Shown piece after piece: positions 10,171 through 21,000 of a DNA stretch of 47,028 nt; within the stretch, counting starts at the first letter, position 1, and the number at the start of each line of letters is the position of its first letter. The notes beneath the pieces were generated by a model. The model did not search any database and was not told where the DNA came from. It was given only the letters and a program-made list of their open reading frames with translations. Made by a program: the position numbers and the translations under genes. The stretch spans positions 4,694,211 through 4,741,238 of the forward strand of contig BFEA01000027.1 of assembly GCA_003427395.1 (NCBI GenBank). Reading direction: 5' to 3'. This DNA comes from Chara braunii (taxonomy: Eukaryota; Streptophyta; Charophyceae; Charales; Characeae).

Positions 10171-10925
10171 AAGTTGGCAGTCTTTGCCTCCCCACTTGGG
10201 GATCGGCTTATAGCTAAAAACACCCAGCGAGGCACTTGATCAAGGTAATGTTCAGATTCACTGAAAGGAGCGACTTACCGCGCCGGACAAAGCACATTGC
10301 GGACCAGGCGAGATGGATGAGCGTCGCGGGATGTGGGATCGAATCAGAGTGGGTTGGAAGATTGGGTTGGGGGGTGGGTTCGCCGTGTGTGGAATTAGCA
10401 TGAGGTGGACGAGGGGTGCCGATGCGATGGAAAAGAGTGGAAGATGAACACTTAAAAAGGGTTGGGATCAGATCAAGGATGAGGTCTGGTTGGGAGTCAA
10501 AACACGCACGTGAAATATTGGGTCTTAGCCTCCTGCGAAAAAGTTGGCAGCATTTTGCCTCCCCACTTGGGGATCGGCTTTTAAACAATTCAGATCGGCT
10601 AGGCACTGGATCAAGATATAGACCTGATTTCTCCGAAAAAAAGGGAAAATTGCCAAGCTAGACAAGGCGGGTTGAGGATCAGGCGAAGCGGATGAGAGAC
10701 GAGCGGAGTTGGGATTGGTTTAGATCCGAGTTGAGTTGGCAGATTGGGTCGGGGGACGGGGTCGTGATGGAGTGGAAACAGCGTGGGGCGAAAAGGGGTG
10801 CTGAAGTGGTGCGATCGGAGCTGGTTGATCACGAGATGGGATGGGATCAGATCAAGTCGGGGGCCGATTGGAGGTCGGAACACACTCATGAATTGTTGGG
10901 GGCTGGGTTGATAGCAGGCGCTGGC
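10171..10925 (-). repeat. Two 370-bp LINE leader repeats (monomer-like)
   Basis: The block AAGTTGGCAG...CCTCCCCACTTGGGGATCGG occurs at 10171 and again at 10541. The following 250 bp (GCGGATGAG, then GGGATCAGATCAAG, then a CACACTCATGAA or CGCACGTGAAA stretch) also match imperfectly. The period is about 370 bp. Because the repeats sit just upstream of ORF1 on the minus strand, they are candidate promoter monomers like those described at mouse L1 5' ends. That role is inference. Confidence 0.65.
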
Positions 10926-10930
10926 CTATA

Positions 10931-12250
10931 GCGGGATGGTTACGGGGTAGGGGAAAAGGTCGGGTCCGCGATGGAGAGGGGGTGAGGTGGAAGGAGAGGA
11001 AGGGATGGGTAGTGGAATCGAGATGGGATGGAAACGGTATTGAGAATAGGTGGTATCGAGAGAGGAAGGGTGGGTTGTGATGTGAGAGTGGAAGAAAAGG
11101 TATTGAGGATATGTGTCTTATGAAACCAAGATTGGTTGGGGGCGGGAGGTGGCGGGAGATGGCAATCAGTGGTGTGATGGGATCTGCGGGATGTCGGGAT
11201 GGGGTCGGACGAGGGTCAGGATTGACGAGAGGAGGGAGTGGTCAGGAATGTAGGGGGTCGGAAATGTATTTGAGGGGGATCAGGGCCGGGAATGGGTGGG
11301 AGTGGAGCTCGGGTGGGTTGGGATCGGAGAGAGCCGTGAACGGGGTTGGGAGGTAGTAGAGACCAATATGGAGATCATCAGTGGGGTTGGGATTGAGGGC
11401 GGGATGGGGATGAGTGGGAACTGAGGGGGTTAGGGTCGTGCTCTATTGGGATCGGGGCGGAACTCAGGATTGGGAGGAAAGGAGTGGGATTGGGAGGGAG
11501 TCGAAATCGGGATGGGGCTTTGGGGTGGAGGTAAAGTTCAGATTTGGATTAAAGTCGAGACTTTGCCGGGTCTAGATCCTAGAGAGGCGGGACTCAGGAT
11601 TGGGAGGAGGATGGAGTCTGAAAGGGGGGGAGCCTACGTCCGGATTGGGGAAGAATCGAAGTTGGTATGGGGGTGGGGAGATAATAAGGGAGATAGAGGC
11701 GAGATCTGTCGATGCCCGGAGAGGGACGAGTTCGGGATGTGAAGTGGTTGAAATTGGGTTTTGGATTGGAATTGAGAGGGGGACGCGGACTGAGATTGGG
11801 CGGGAGTCAAGATTGCGATGAGTCGGGTTTGGCGAGAAGCGCGGTTGTGAGAGTGCCGAAATCCGGTGGGGAGGTGGTCGAAGTTGGGGTAGGGGGGGCG
11901 AGAACAGAAAGAGGGCTGGAAGGTAGTCGAGGGATCGGGGAAAGGATGTAGATGTGGTGAGTATCGAAGGGGGATAATAGATCTCACTCTTGCGGGGGTT
12001 TGTCTTCTAAAAGAGGCTCGGACAAGGCCGTTCCGGGGATCGTCTTGATTGATGGTAGACTTCTCGGGTGATGGTGAATCCGGCGTCCTTGAGTCTGATT
12101 GCGCAGCTGTCTGGCGTTGATCTTTGTTTTTCCCCTCTTGCGACAGATGGTATTGGCGCGCGCCTGAGGCGCGCGCCTTAACGTTCGGCTATGGCGTTCC
12201 CGGAATTTAACTAGTGCATCCTCCCGTGCGCGAGACTTGGGAGGTACACT
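10931..12250. other. G-rich, strand-asymmetric degenerate repeat region
   Basis: For over 1 kb the plus strand is rich in GGG and GGGATTGGG-like words and poor in C. It probably continues the LINE leader in degraded form. I see no credible protein: the open frames here are low-complexity Gly/Arg/Trp translations of the repeat. Closely spaced G runs could form G-quadruplexes on the plus strand. Confidence 0.5.
12155..12177. repeat. Perfect 10-bp GC inverted repeat
   Basis: GGCGCGCGCC at 12155-12164, spacer TGA, and GGCGCGCGCC again at 12168-12177. Each arm is itself palindromic. It sits at the end of the G-rich region and may mark a sequence junction. Confidence 0.9.
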
Positions 12251-13296
12251 CGAGCTAGATTAGAGAATGAAGTTGCGGAAAAAATCGCTCGCTCGTGATG
12301 AGGATCGAGATCGGGCTATGGCGATATAGCGAGTGTTGTGTGGCGCTCACCGTGAACATGTGTGCCCTAAGGCGCGCGCTCGCAATGACGGGTGAGACCG
12401 GACTATGGCGAGGTAGCATGCGCTGTGCGCTACCCGAGCGGCGCGAGCGCTCGCATCCCAGCATCTCAGCATCAGTCGCATCAGTCCCGCGTCAGTCCGG
12501 TTCCTATTCCACCAGCAAGTCAAAATATACAATACATGAGACAGAACACACGCACGCTTCCTTCCGTTCAGGCCGAAGGACCCCTGAGCAGTATTGATTG
12601 CTCCACCTCAGTGGAGGATTGACTGTCAGCTTGCCCNGACCCTCTCTTTCCTCTCAGACCTGGNNGNCAGATCTGCCANATNATGATATGTCCCCTAGAA
12701 AGAGCTCAATCATTGTCCNTGTCNACCTGTGTCTGTCCCCTTACAATGTCCTGCTCGTGATCCATTTTATCAGTCCTTCCTCCATTGGTACACCCCGTTA
12801 CCACCTTAAACCCTAAACCCTTAGACAGCATGCCCCTTTTCCCCAATCGTTTGGGTCGAACTTGCTCCCGTACTCCTGTTTCTTGGACTAGGTCTCCTTG
12901 CACATTGATCCCCAAAACGAAAGTGGGAGTTGACAAGACTTCATTTATTGGCAGTCCTTCGCTATAGGATCCTGCTCTGAGGCCCCCATTAATATTCATG
13001 CAGCCCGTATTCTTCTTAGGCCTATGCTGCGTTTCCACTCCTGTGTTGTCACCTGCTGTTCCATCTCACGAGGCCATTATAAGAACCTGTCCTGGGCTGT
13101 AATCCTGACTTCCTCTTCCTCGTATTTTCTCACCCTATCATCTCTCTTCAGTCCCTACTGTCTGAGCTCCTGTGGAACTGCCCTCCTCCGTAGAGTCTCA
13201 AGATGTGATCGTGCTGTCTGGCGTTGTTTGTTGTTGAGGACCCTTTTCCGGGACTGAATTATGCCACTCTTTCCAGCAAATGCGGTCCTCTCGTAT

Positions 13297-14694
13297 CTAA
13301 GCAATCTTGTCGTCTATCAACCAGCTCCTGTGGAAATTCAGTCTTTCCTTCTTTCGCTGTTCTTCGTCCTCTGTCCAGGCTTGTCTGACTTTCCGCCATC
13401 TGCAAAGAATCTCAGCTTGAATCATTGTTCTGGTTTCTATCCACACCTTCTCCCGTGGATTGGACCGCCCTTCAATTGATCTGCTGCATCTCTCTTTCCA
13501 TNNNNNNNNNNNNNNNNNNNNNNNNNNNNNNNNNNNNNNNNNNNNNNNNNNNNNNNNNNNNNNNNNNNNNNNNNNNNNNNNNNNNNNNNNNNNNNNNNNN
13601 NNNNNNNNNNNNNNNNNNNNNNNNNNNNNNNNNNNNNNNNNNNNNNNNNNNNNNNNNNNNNNNNNNNNNNNNNNNNNNNNNNNNNNNNNNNNNNNNNNNN
13701 NNNNNNNNNNNNNNNNNNNNNNNNNNNNNNNNNNNNNNNNNNNNNNNNNNNNNNNNNNNNNNNNNNNNNNNNNNNNNNNNNNNNNNNNNNNNNNNNNNNN
13801 NNNNNNNNNNNNNNNNNNNNNNNNNNNNNNNNNNNNNNNNNGGATTGGGATTTTTGTCTTGATGTTACTGGTAATATTTGGCTTCCATGCCCATTCGGCA
13901 GGGTCGAACTCCAAGAACCGGATAGCAGTGTCCGGTCTGAAGATTGATTTTGGCCATGTGCCTACGACTCTTACTTTTCTGAGGAGGAANGAGTCTAATA
14001 CAGATGATTCTACATCGCAGTTCCAGATAGCTGGCATATCCGTATTGGTGTAGGAGATCGGGAAGGAGATGAAAGTAGCACTGGTGTGTGAGCCTTGCTG
14101 CATATGGGAGAATTGATAGGCTCTAGTGGGGGTTAAGTCTTGAATCATCAGACCCCAATCGCCCGGACTCCAGGGTTCGTCTTTTACTAGGATGTCTTTC
14201 CACTCCTGTGGAACACGACTAAGAATATATTGGAGATTGATCCCTCGTCTATGACAACCTTTCAGTCTGGCACTAATTTCTTGTTCCGTTATCCAGTCTT
14301 TTCTGTCCTCTTTCCACAAGTGATCTACTTTCCAGATGCCATTCTTGACCCAAGACATCCATCTTTGTTCAAGGAAGAGTGGGTTGTCAGCCTCGTTTGT
14401 TAACCATTCATTACCGAAGAGCGGTTGCCTTAGTATTTCGTCCTTGGATTTAGGTCTCTTTGTCTTGTTAGGAATTATTTTTCTCCACGAACGAAGCAGA
14501 GCCGGCCAGTAAGGCGTGGGCGGACGATAGTCCTCTGATCTACTATTCCTTGTTCGATTCCTTCGTCCTGTAGTTATCACCCATTCTTTATTCATTACCC
14601 AAAAGAGGCCTGACATGTCATTCGGAGAGGTTACTGGGGATATGGCTCTGATACTGTCCAGAGCTAATTTGTTCCAGGGGCTGTTCGGTTTCAT
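13297..14694 (-). pseudogene. LINE ORF2 C-terminal segment with assembly gap
   Basis: This frame aligns with the C-terminal third of the first LINE's ORF2: the block around DMSGLFWVMNKEW matches MTGLFWIMCSNW, and EILRQPLFGNEWLTNEADNP matches the corresponding EVLRQPIFCN region. The zinc-binding part falls in the 340-base N run. After the gap come WKERCSRSIEGRSNPREK and VWIETRTMIQAEILCRW, ending at a stop at 13297. The reading frame across the gap is an assumption. Confidence 0.75.
13502..13841. other. Assembly gap (N run)
   Basis: A run of 340 N inside the second LINE's ORF2. Nothing can be read here. Confidence 0.98.
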
Positions 14695-14830
14695 CAGTAG
14701 TTTGATGATCCATTTGATTTGCAGCGCTTTCGTTTCTGTTCCGGGGTCAATAATTCCTAGGCCTCCATTTCGTGGGCTCCTTGTGACAAAATGCCAAGCT
14801 ATCTTGGATATGCACTTGTCTCTGTTGGGG

Positions 14831-15082
14831 TCACCTGTCCACAGGTAATGCCAGGCTATCGGAGTTGTCGGGGATTGTCCAAATAGAAGCTATGTACCAC
14901 ATCATTGAAAAGACTGACGTGTTGAGGACCAACGCTCGACCAATAAGGGAAGTGAAGGTATTGCCCCACCTTCCAATTTCATTGATCTGTTTGGCCAGCA
15001 TGGAGGGGCCCATTTGGGGTGCTAGTCCTTCTTTCGTCATTAGAATGCCCAGATAGCGAGTGGGTGTGTCGGCGTTTGCCAT
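14831..15082 (-). pseudogene. LINE ORF2 mid segment after frameshift
   Basis: This 83-residue piece carries TPTRYLGILMTKEG and SVFSMMWYIASIWTIP, matching LRYLGIKITEEG and DPIHDMMWYAGSIWTPP of the first LINE. It lies in a different frame from the preceding RT segment (15040-15906), with the shift near 15050-15080, and another frame break separates it from 13297-14694. The copy is therefore a pseudogene. Confidence 0.75.
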
Positions 15083-15906
15083 GTCATAGCCGCCTCATCT
15101 CCTTGTAATGAAAGGGGCTCATCTTTGGAAAGCCACCAGCCGATTGTTTTCCCCCAGTTGATCCTCATCTCTGAGGCTAGTCTGAATGCCTCCATTGCCT
15201 TAGCTAGTGTTCTGAAGGAAGAGTCTGACGCTCTGATTAGGACCGTTAGATCATCTGCGAACATGATAGCTGTGGGAAAATCCATCTGGTGGGTTGAGCC
15301 TACATCGGTACTAGCTAGTCTTTGAATTGATGGATCTTTGCGCAGGAAGGATGCGATAGCCTCCATTACGAATAGAAAGATTGATGGGGCCAACGGGTCC
15401 CCTTGACGGACCGAACGGGAAATTGGATAGCAATCTGACAGTAACCCATTCACTTGGACACAACCTACTGCATCTTTGTATAGTATCCTAACCCATTTTC
15501 TGAAGTTTGGTCCAACTCCCATTCTTTCCATGCTTGCTTCCATGAAGTCCCAATTAACTTGATCATAAGCCTTTTTGAAATCAAAGAAGAGAATGGCGGT
15601 GTTTATTTTCCTTTCCCTGATTTTTCTTACCGACTCATTCAGTGTCATAACATTGTCTAGAATATAACGGCCTGGGATGAATCCTGTTTGGTCGATGTGG
15701 AAGCATTTGTTGGTGATCTTAGTAATCCGGTTGGACAGGGTCTTAGCTAGGATCTTGTATGGGAGGGTCAGAAGTGAAATAGGCCTGTAGTTCTTGATGT
15801 TGTTTTTCTCGCCCTTTTTGTAGAGTAGCGTGACTACGCTGCTGCTGAGTAGATTGCCCAGCCCTCCCTTAGACCAGCTGTCATTATAGAAGTTTTGCAG
15901 GTGCAA
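15040..15906 (-). pseudogene. LINE ORF2 reverse transcriptase segment
   Basis: The 288-residue segment contains the RT blocks in order: VVTLLYKKGEKNNIKNYRPI, DQTGFIPGRYILDNV, FFDFKKAYDQVNW, SRSVRQGDPLAPSIFLF and the catalytic FADDLTVLI box. It continues past FADD without the nonsense codon found in the first LINE. The endonuclease is absent because the copy is truncated near 15906. Identity with the first LINE is clear but far from complete, so the two are separate, older insertions or different subfamilies. Confidence 0.85.
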
Positions 15907-15950
15907 GATTGTCCTTCAGCTGTTCTGTTAGGGTCAGAGTGATACAGAGA

Positions 15951-17978
15951 ATGCTGAAATGAGCCAAGCACTCGTCAAGTTCAACCTCGCGTACATCAAT
16001 GAACATTCACATGAGAGTGTGAGAAGCCAAATCGAGATACAATCAACACTTGAAGATGCCGTCTCCAATATTATTATCAATCTACAAGAATGTTTGTCTC
16101 GAGTGGCTCTGCCGCACACTCACGCACAACGGATCTCAACCAGATAGCGGCTATGGCTTCTCCGCTCTTCTCTCTCTCTCTCTGACTTGACTCGCTCTGC
16201 CTCACTCTCTCTACCCTCGATCGTTACCCTGGATACACCCACCCAGGTAGCTTACACCTTCACGGCTATGGCCGCCGTCCTCCTGCTCTACCGATAGCCT
16301 AGCTGTGGAGTATCTCTCAAGCGCCCTCTTCCTCTTCGTGCGCACAGTGCCCAAGTTGCCTTAGCGCACAAGCAGCAACAGCGCTTCTGCATCTCGCAAC
16401 TGAACAAGTGACGAGTCGCTGCACTGTAGCAGCTAAATATAGGACTTGGCTTCGCTGGGCTTGGCTTGGCTTGGCTTGGCTTGGGCTGCTTCAGACCGGT
16501 ACCAGTCGGCCGCGGCCTGTCTGCTGCAAACATTTTGTCGGTCCGGTAGCTTCTGGACTTTCTTGGGAGCCCAACTGAATGCATATTTCGATCAAAGTCG
16601 TTGTCACCCAAGTAGGAGTGACTTTTCATGCTGGGCACGCTCGGGGGGTCATGTTTTTTTTTTTTTTTTTTTTGGTTCGTTCTTACAAATAGTTTGTTGT
16701 AAAAGGGCCTTTACGATTCAGACCCCTAAATGTGACCCCAACATAAAAGGAGCCCTCTCGGCCAGAACTCCATTTCACGAGCAGCCTTCCAAAGGACAAG
16801 TCCCTTGTAGCAAATATCGCATCCAGAGTGAAATGAAAAGTCGTTTTGAAAAGTCACAGTCAGGTCCTCGATGAACAGGTACTGGGCTCAATTTTAAGGC
16901 TGAGACTGGGTCATGTCTGTTCGGCGATAAGTCAAAGGTCACAGTCCCAGACGAGTCACAGTCGCAAGTGTCAAATCTGATTCAGACCTGGAGTCCAAAA
17001 GACTGGCCCGTCGGCCAAAGCAGCAGCAGACCATGGGAAACGATACTGGGACACACACTTTGCAACAACAGGTACTGGGTGGGAGTCCCAGGCACTTGGA
17101 GGCTGGAAGCAGACCACACCAGACCAGTCCAGCACTATAAAGGACTAGTCAGCCTCCCATTTGGACAGATACTCGTTCGCATGAGAGTGTGGAAGTGCTG
17201 AGGCACTTGTGCGCAAGATGTGATTGAGCTGCGCAAGCTTGAGAGCTGCGCTGGATGGAGAGAGAGAGTTGGGCACTGGCTGGAAGAAGAGTAGCCATAG
17301 CTGCGCCAGCGCCAGTTAGTAATAGTTGTAGAAATAGTTAGTAGAGAAGACCAGTGAGTAGTATTCAGAGTAGATCCTCGTGTGATAGGGAGTGTGCGTG
17401 CATGGTGAGTGTGAGTAAACCAGGGCTATAGACATTGAGAGAGAGAGAGAGAGAACAGAAGAGGAAAATAGAGAGAAGTGAGCTATGATGGAACTTACCT
17501 GCTGAGCGCCGTTCTTGATGATTGGCTGCTGGCGCTGATGAGCGCCAGGCTTGAAACTCTTATTGGATGAAGAAGACTTGTAATATTGTTGGGCGCTTTA
17601 CATTTTGAACTCGTGATTCTCTTTCCTTAATCTGGTTGTGATAATCGAGTTGCGCTTCCTGGTTTCCACTCGTCTTCCATTGAACTTTGTGTGAGACATT
17701 GCAAATCTGTGAGATATGTGTTACATGCATGTTATTTGATACACTCCAGCAAGTGACGAACGGATAGGTTCCTTGCAGTTGGGACTGGTGGGGTTTAACC
17801 GCTTTTTAAGAGCACAGAAGGGCTTGTCCTACCCATAATGAATGCTGTGGCAAGTCTGGGCAACTTCAGATTTTGAATTTTCTGTTCTGGATCCGTTTTT
17901 CTTTTTTCCAATTGATTGCTCTATAATCTTTATAACATTTCTTTTTTTAATCTCTCCACCGTCTCCCATGCTGATCAG
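15951..17978. other. Non-coding stretch upstream of the first visible REV1 exon
   Basis: I found no supported gene here. Visible items are a GGCTT pentamer repeat (about 16450-16485), a T tract at about 16653-16672, a TATAAAG-like box at about 17137, and a GA run near 17437-17453. If the REV1 reading below is right, the last part is intron ending in the acceptor at 17977-17978. The missing N-terminal BRCT exons were looked for here and not recognised. Confidence 0.5.
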
Positions 17979-18055
17979 GTCGGAGAAGAACCCCCCGCCT
18001 GTGGTACGCCCTGAGTGGGTCACTGATTCAATTGCTGCGGGGAAATTGTTGCCAT
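17979..18055 (+). CDS. REV1: REV1 exon: C-terminal end of BRCT domain
   Basis: This 77-nt exon follows CTGATCAG at the acceptor and ends before GTAAGT. It encodes PPPVVRPEWVTDSIAAGKLL, the last helix of a BRCT fold with its conserved Trp, closely matching the REV1 pattern of a conserved Pro, a Trp and a DSI helix followed by LL. It ends one base into a codon. The next exon supplies two bases to make Tyr, giving LLP-Y-GSYQL, as expected for the post-BRCT segment. Confidence 0.8.
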
Positions 18056-21000
18056 GTAAGTTCATTTTCTTGAGACAACTCCGATCTGATCTAATAGACT
18101 AATACTCTATTGCTGTTTTTTTTTTTTTCTTTCTAATTGCAAAGTTGCAAACCTGTCCTCCCCTCCTTCCCTTTCTGACTCTTCTCAATCTGGTGCAATG
18201 ATGTCAAAATTTCAGAGTGGTGGTTTTCTTCATGTCAAAGACGACCAATGCCGGCAGATCAATCTCAACAAATTGAAAGAAGCGAACTGCAGCATGTGCG
18301 AAAGGGCAAGGAATGTTTGCTATGCTTGCTATGTTCTGTTATGAACTTTCCTGACATCACCCTACCCATGCGGCTGAATGTGACACGCATTGAACTGCTA
18401 ATAAACAGATGCTGAGTTTCTTCGTTTCTTTTCTTTTCTTTTCCACAAGTGGTTAACGGGGACCCCCACTTTTCGGCCCTGGGTAACGATGAATGATCCT
18501 GAAATTAGGGTTTCGGGGGGCTCGGTTAACCTTTTCTCTTCTTTTCCCAATCCTCGCCATCTCCCACTGGTCAAAGCGAACCAAACAAGATGTGACTCCT
18601 GACCTTCCATCGCTTTGGAGGCATGTGGGATGCGGTGCTCTCCTGTGCCCTCAATTGATTTCTCCCCATTTATGTGGGACATAGCACTCCCCACACAACT
18701 TTTCATCACTGGAGTAGGGGGATTAACCACCTGTGCCGGTTGGCCTGTCATCATTTTCAGTTTTCTCCCCTCCTTCAATCGTGATTTTCACGACATTCCT
18801 CCCAAATGGCTTACCTCCCTTCATCTCTCTACCTGCCGCACATAGCTCCCCTCTCAGTCAATCCATCCACCCTCCCCCTCCAACTCCCTGCATTTAAGTA
18901 ATCATGGCTCTCCTAATCCTTGCCTTTTCCACTTGTCCTCTTTACATGGGTTGTTTCCACCCCAAGGGGGCTCTTGCCAGGTGTTTTCCCCTCTATCTTG
19001 GCCCACCTGGGGCATTGTTGATTGCCCATCAGCCTTAGTCCTCCCATGCAAAGCTACCCACTCGCCGTACACCCCCGTCACTTTCCACCTTCCGGATCTG
19101 TCTACTACATACGTCTTTTGCGCCCTGGCTTTCCAAACACATACTAACTCACAAAGATTAGTGTTATTGGGGAGTTCTCCTTATCTCCACGGAACACCCA
19201 AACTCGACTTCCCTCCTTCCCCATTTTATCACTAGGTGCATTTATGTTTCGTGTATTGATGACGATGTCATTGTGCACTACCCTGTTTAATGGGGCAAAG
19301 GTTGCAGGAAGTCCAACAGAGCTAGCCCAAGTTGCTGCCCAACAGGAATGAAAAATCCTTCGTCCACTGCATTCGTCCAGCAATGCACGTTCTCTCTTCT
19401 TCCATTGCACCTGCCTTCTCTTCAGTCTAGATTCTAGAACTAACTGGCTTTCGTCATACAAAAAAAAAGAAAAAGGGGACACTACACATCCTGAGTTGTA
19501 AAACTGAATCCTCTCTTTTTTTTTCATTTTTCAAATTTTCAGGGCAGTGCCACAGTAGCCCTAAGGTACAGAGCAGGGTTCTTCATGATGGTGTGTGCTG
19601 TCATGCTATGTGCATTTTTGGTAATCTGTCGCTTTTCCTTTGTGGTGGTGTGCGCTCTTTTGGTTTCCCGATCTTGGCGGCTGAGGGATTATCATGCACT
19701 TTCTGTATCAGAGGGTATAATCCGACATGGCTTGGAATGGCCCGCTCTGCCCTGGGTGTGTTGTGGGAGTTTGATTAAAAGCACTGGCCGCCAGGGTAGG
19801 GTCTGCCTATACCTCAGCCTGCACAACCTTTTTAAAAACTTATAAAAAGAGGGGAAAAAAAGAGAAGAAAAACACAGATAGACCAATCGTCTTGTTTACT
19901 TTTTTGGATACTGTCATAATACTGCATCAACATTGAGAGAACTTGAGACAACTCCCATGCATCTTGCTGGTCAGTTAGTAGTAACTTAGTACTTATGCTT
20001 GATTCTTTTTTTTTTTTTTTTTTTTTTTTTGGTTGAAATTTGGAGCATTTCTCGATTTATGCGTGTCATCCTTGTGCAGGGGCCATGCTACCCTTTCTTC
20101 TCTGTATCGTTCCAATATTAACGGATGTCCCGAAGGACGCTTACTCTTTATTCTGACATACATCAGGTCTTTGTTTTCCCGGTTTGTTTTTCTTCTTCAG
20201 ATGGCTCATACCAGTTACAACGCCTGCTGTTTGCTCACCCTGGGCAACGAACACTTACGGAGTCCATCATCCCAAGGACACCACTTGGCAGTGGTTGGCC
20301 TAGAGTTGAGGAGGTGGGACATTCGGAACAGCCCCAAGCAGTTGGCAGCAGCTGGGAAGCATGTCCCAGCAGCACAGCAGATACAGGACTGACTGGTGCT
20401 GCAGCTTCGGACGGTAGACCCCCATCCAGCTCAGTGATTATGACAGGAATGCAGAATGACCCTCTCTGCCATTCTGTTGCTGCTGCATGCAGTATTCCTG
20501 ACGAGGTGCAGGCGAAGCAAGATGCAGCGCGGATGGTCGACCTTTCCGTTTTAGAAGGCCATCTTCTTGCAATGAAACCCCCCCAATTACAAACTGGCCT
20601 CCAAAATGGGCGTCTGTCTGTCGATGGACCTCTGACAAGCATATCATCAGTTCAAGACAAGCTTTCGGTTCCAAGTTCAGTGCATGATGGACCTCGTCAG
20701 CTGACGGCTGCGTGTGGTTCATCTCCAGATGATTCTGCAATTCGCTCGTTGTTTCCAAATGGCTCAACAACGACAGCTGTGCGGGGTCAACCAGGGACCA
20801 TGGCCACGCACAGTTCGCTTCAGATGTCCCATGGGGAGAAATTGGAGAAAGTTGTCGGTGAGATCTGGCCGACACCATCCTGTCCTCAGCGCAGTGCGGA
20901 ACAGTCTCTGAATGGATGGAACCGATACAAGGATGGTGAGCGAGTTACTGTGTGTGATGATGCTAGGCATTTCCCGAGACAGGGGACTGCCGACATGTGC

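Larger units (their letters stand above)
2401..10930 (-). mobile_element. L1-type LINE, nearly full length, degenerate
   Basis: Read 5' to 3' on the minus strand, this holds repeated leader units (10925-10171), an ORF1 with a CCHC knuckle (9980-8013), an in-frame second part after a TAG (8012-6945), and an endonuclease/reverse transcriptase ORF2 (6852-2484) broken by one in-frame stop and one frameshift. No clear poly(A) was found at its 3' end near 2400, where it abuts another LINE fragment. Ambiguous bases (N) in 3360-3720 and at 5095 indicate imperfect assembly, so some lesions could be sequencing errors. The 5' limit is uncertain. Confidence 0.8.
12490..15950 (-). mobile_element. 5'-truncated L1-type LINE with N gap
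   Basis: Minus-strand LINE beginning inside the reverse transcriptase near 15906 and running to a 3' UTR of about 800 bp ending near 12500. It belongs to the same family as the fragment at 1594-2400: the shared UTR block with CCACCTCAGTGGAGGATTGA lies at 12603-12622, a CCCTAAACCCT motif near 12808, and the tail continues to GGAACCGGACTGACGC near 12490-12505. 13502-13841 is unsequenced (N), and further single Ns occur in 12640-12725 and at 13990. Truncation at the 5' end is typical of target-primed reverse transcription. Confidence 0.85.

Noticed and set aside
10692-11950. Several plus-strand frames of 70-100 codons in the G-rich region
   Set aside because: They are Gly/Arg/Trp-rich translations of degenerate repeats without domain features.
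17530-17556. CTGATGAG...GAAAC resembling a hammerhead ribozyme core
   Set aside because: No proper stem II forms between CTGATGA and GAAAC, and the segment pairs instead as GGCGC/GCGCC across TGATGA.
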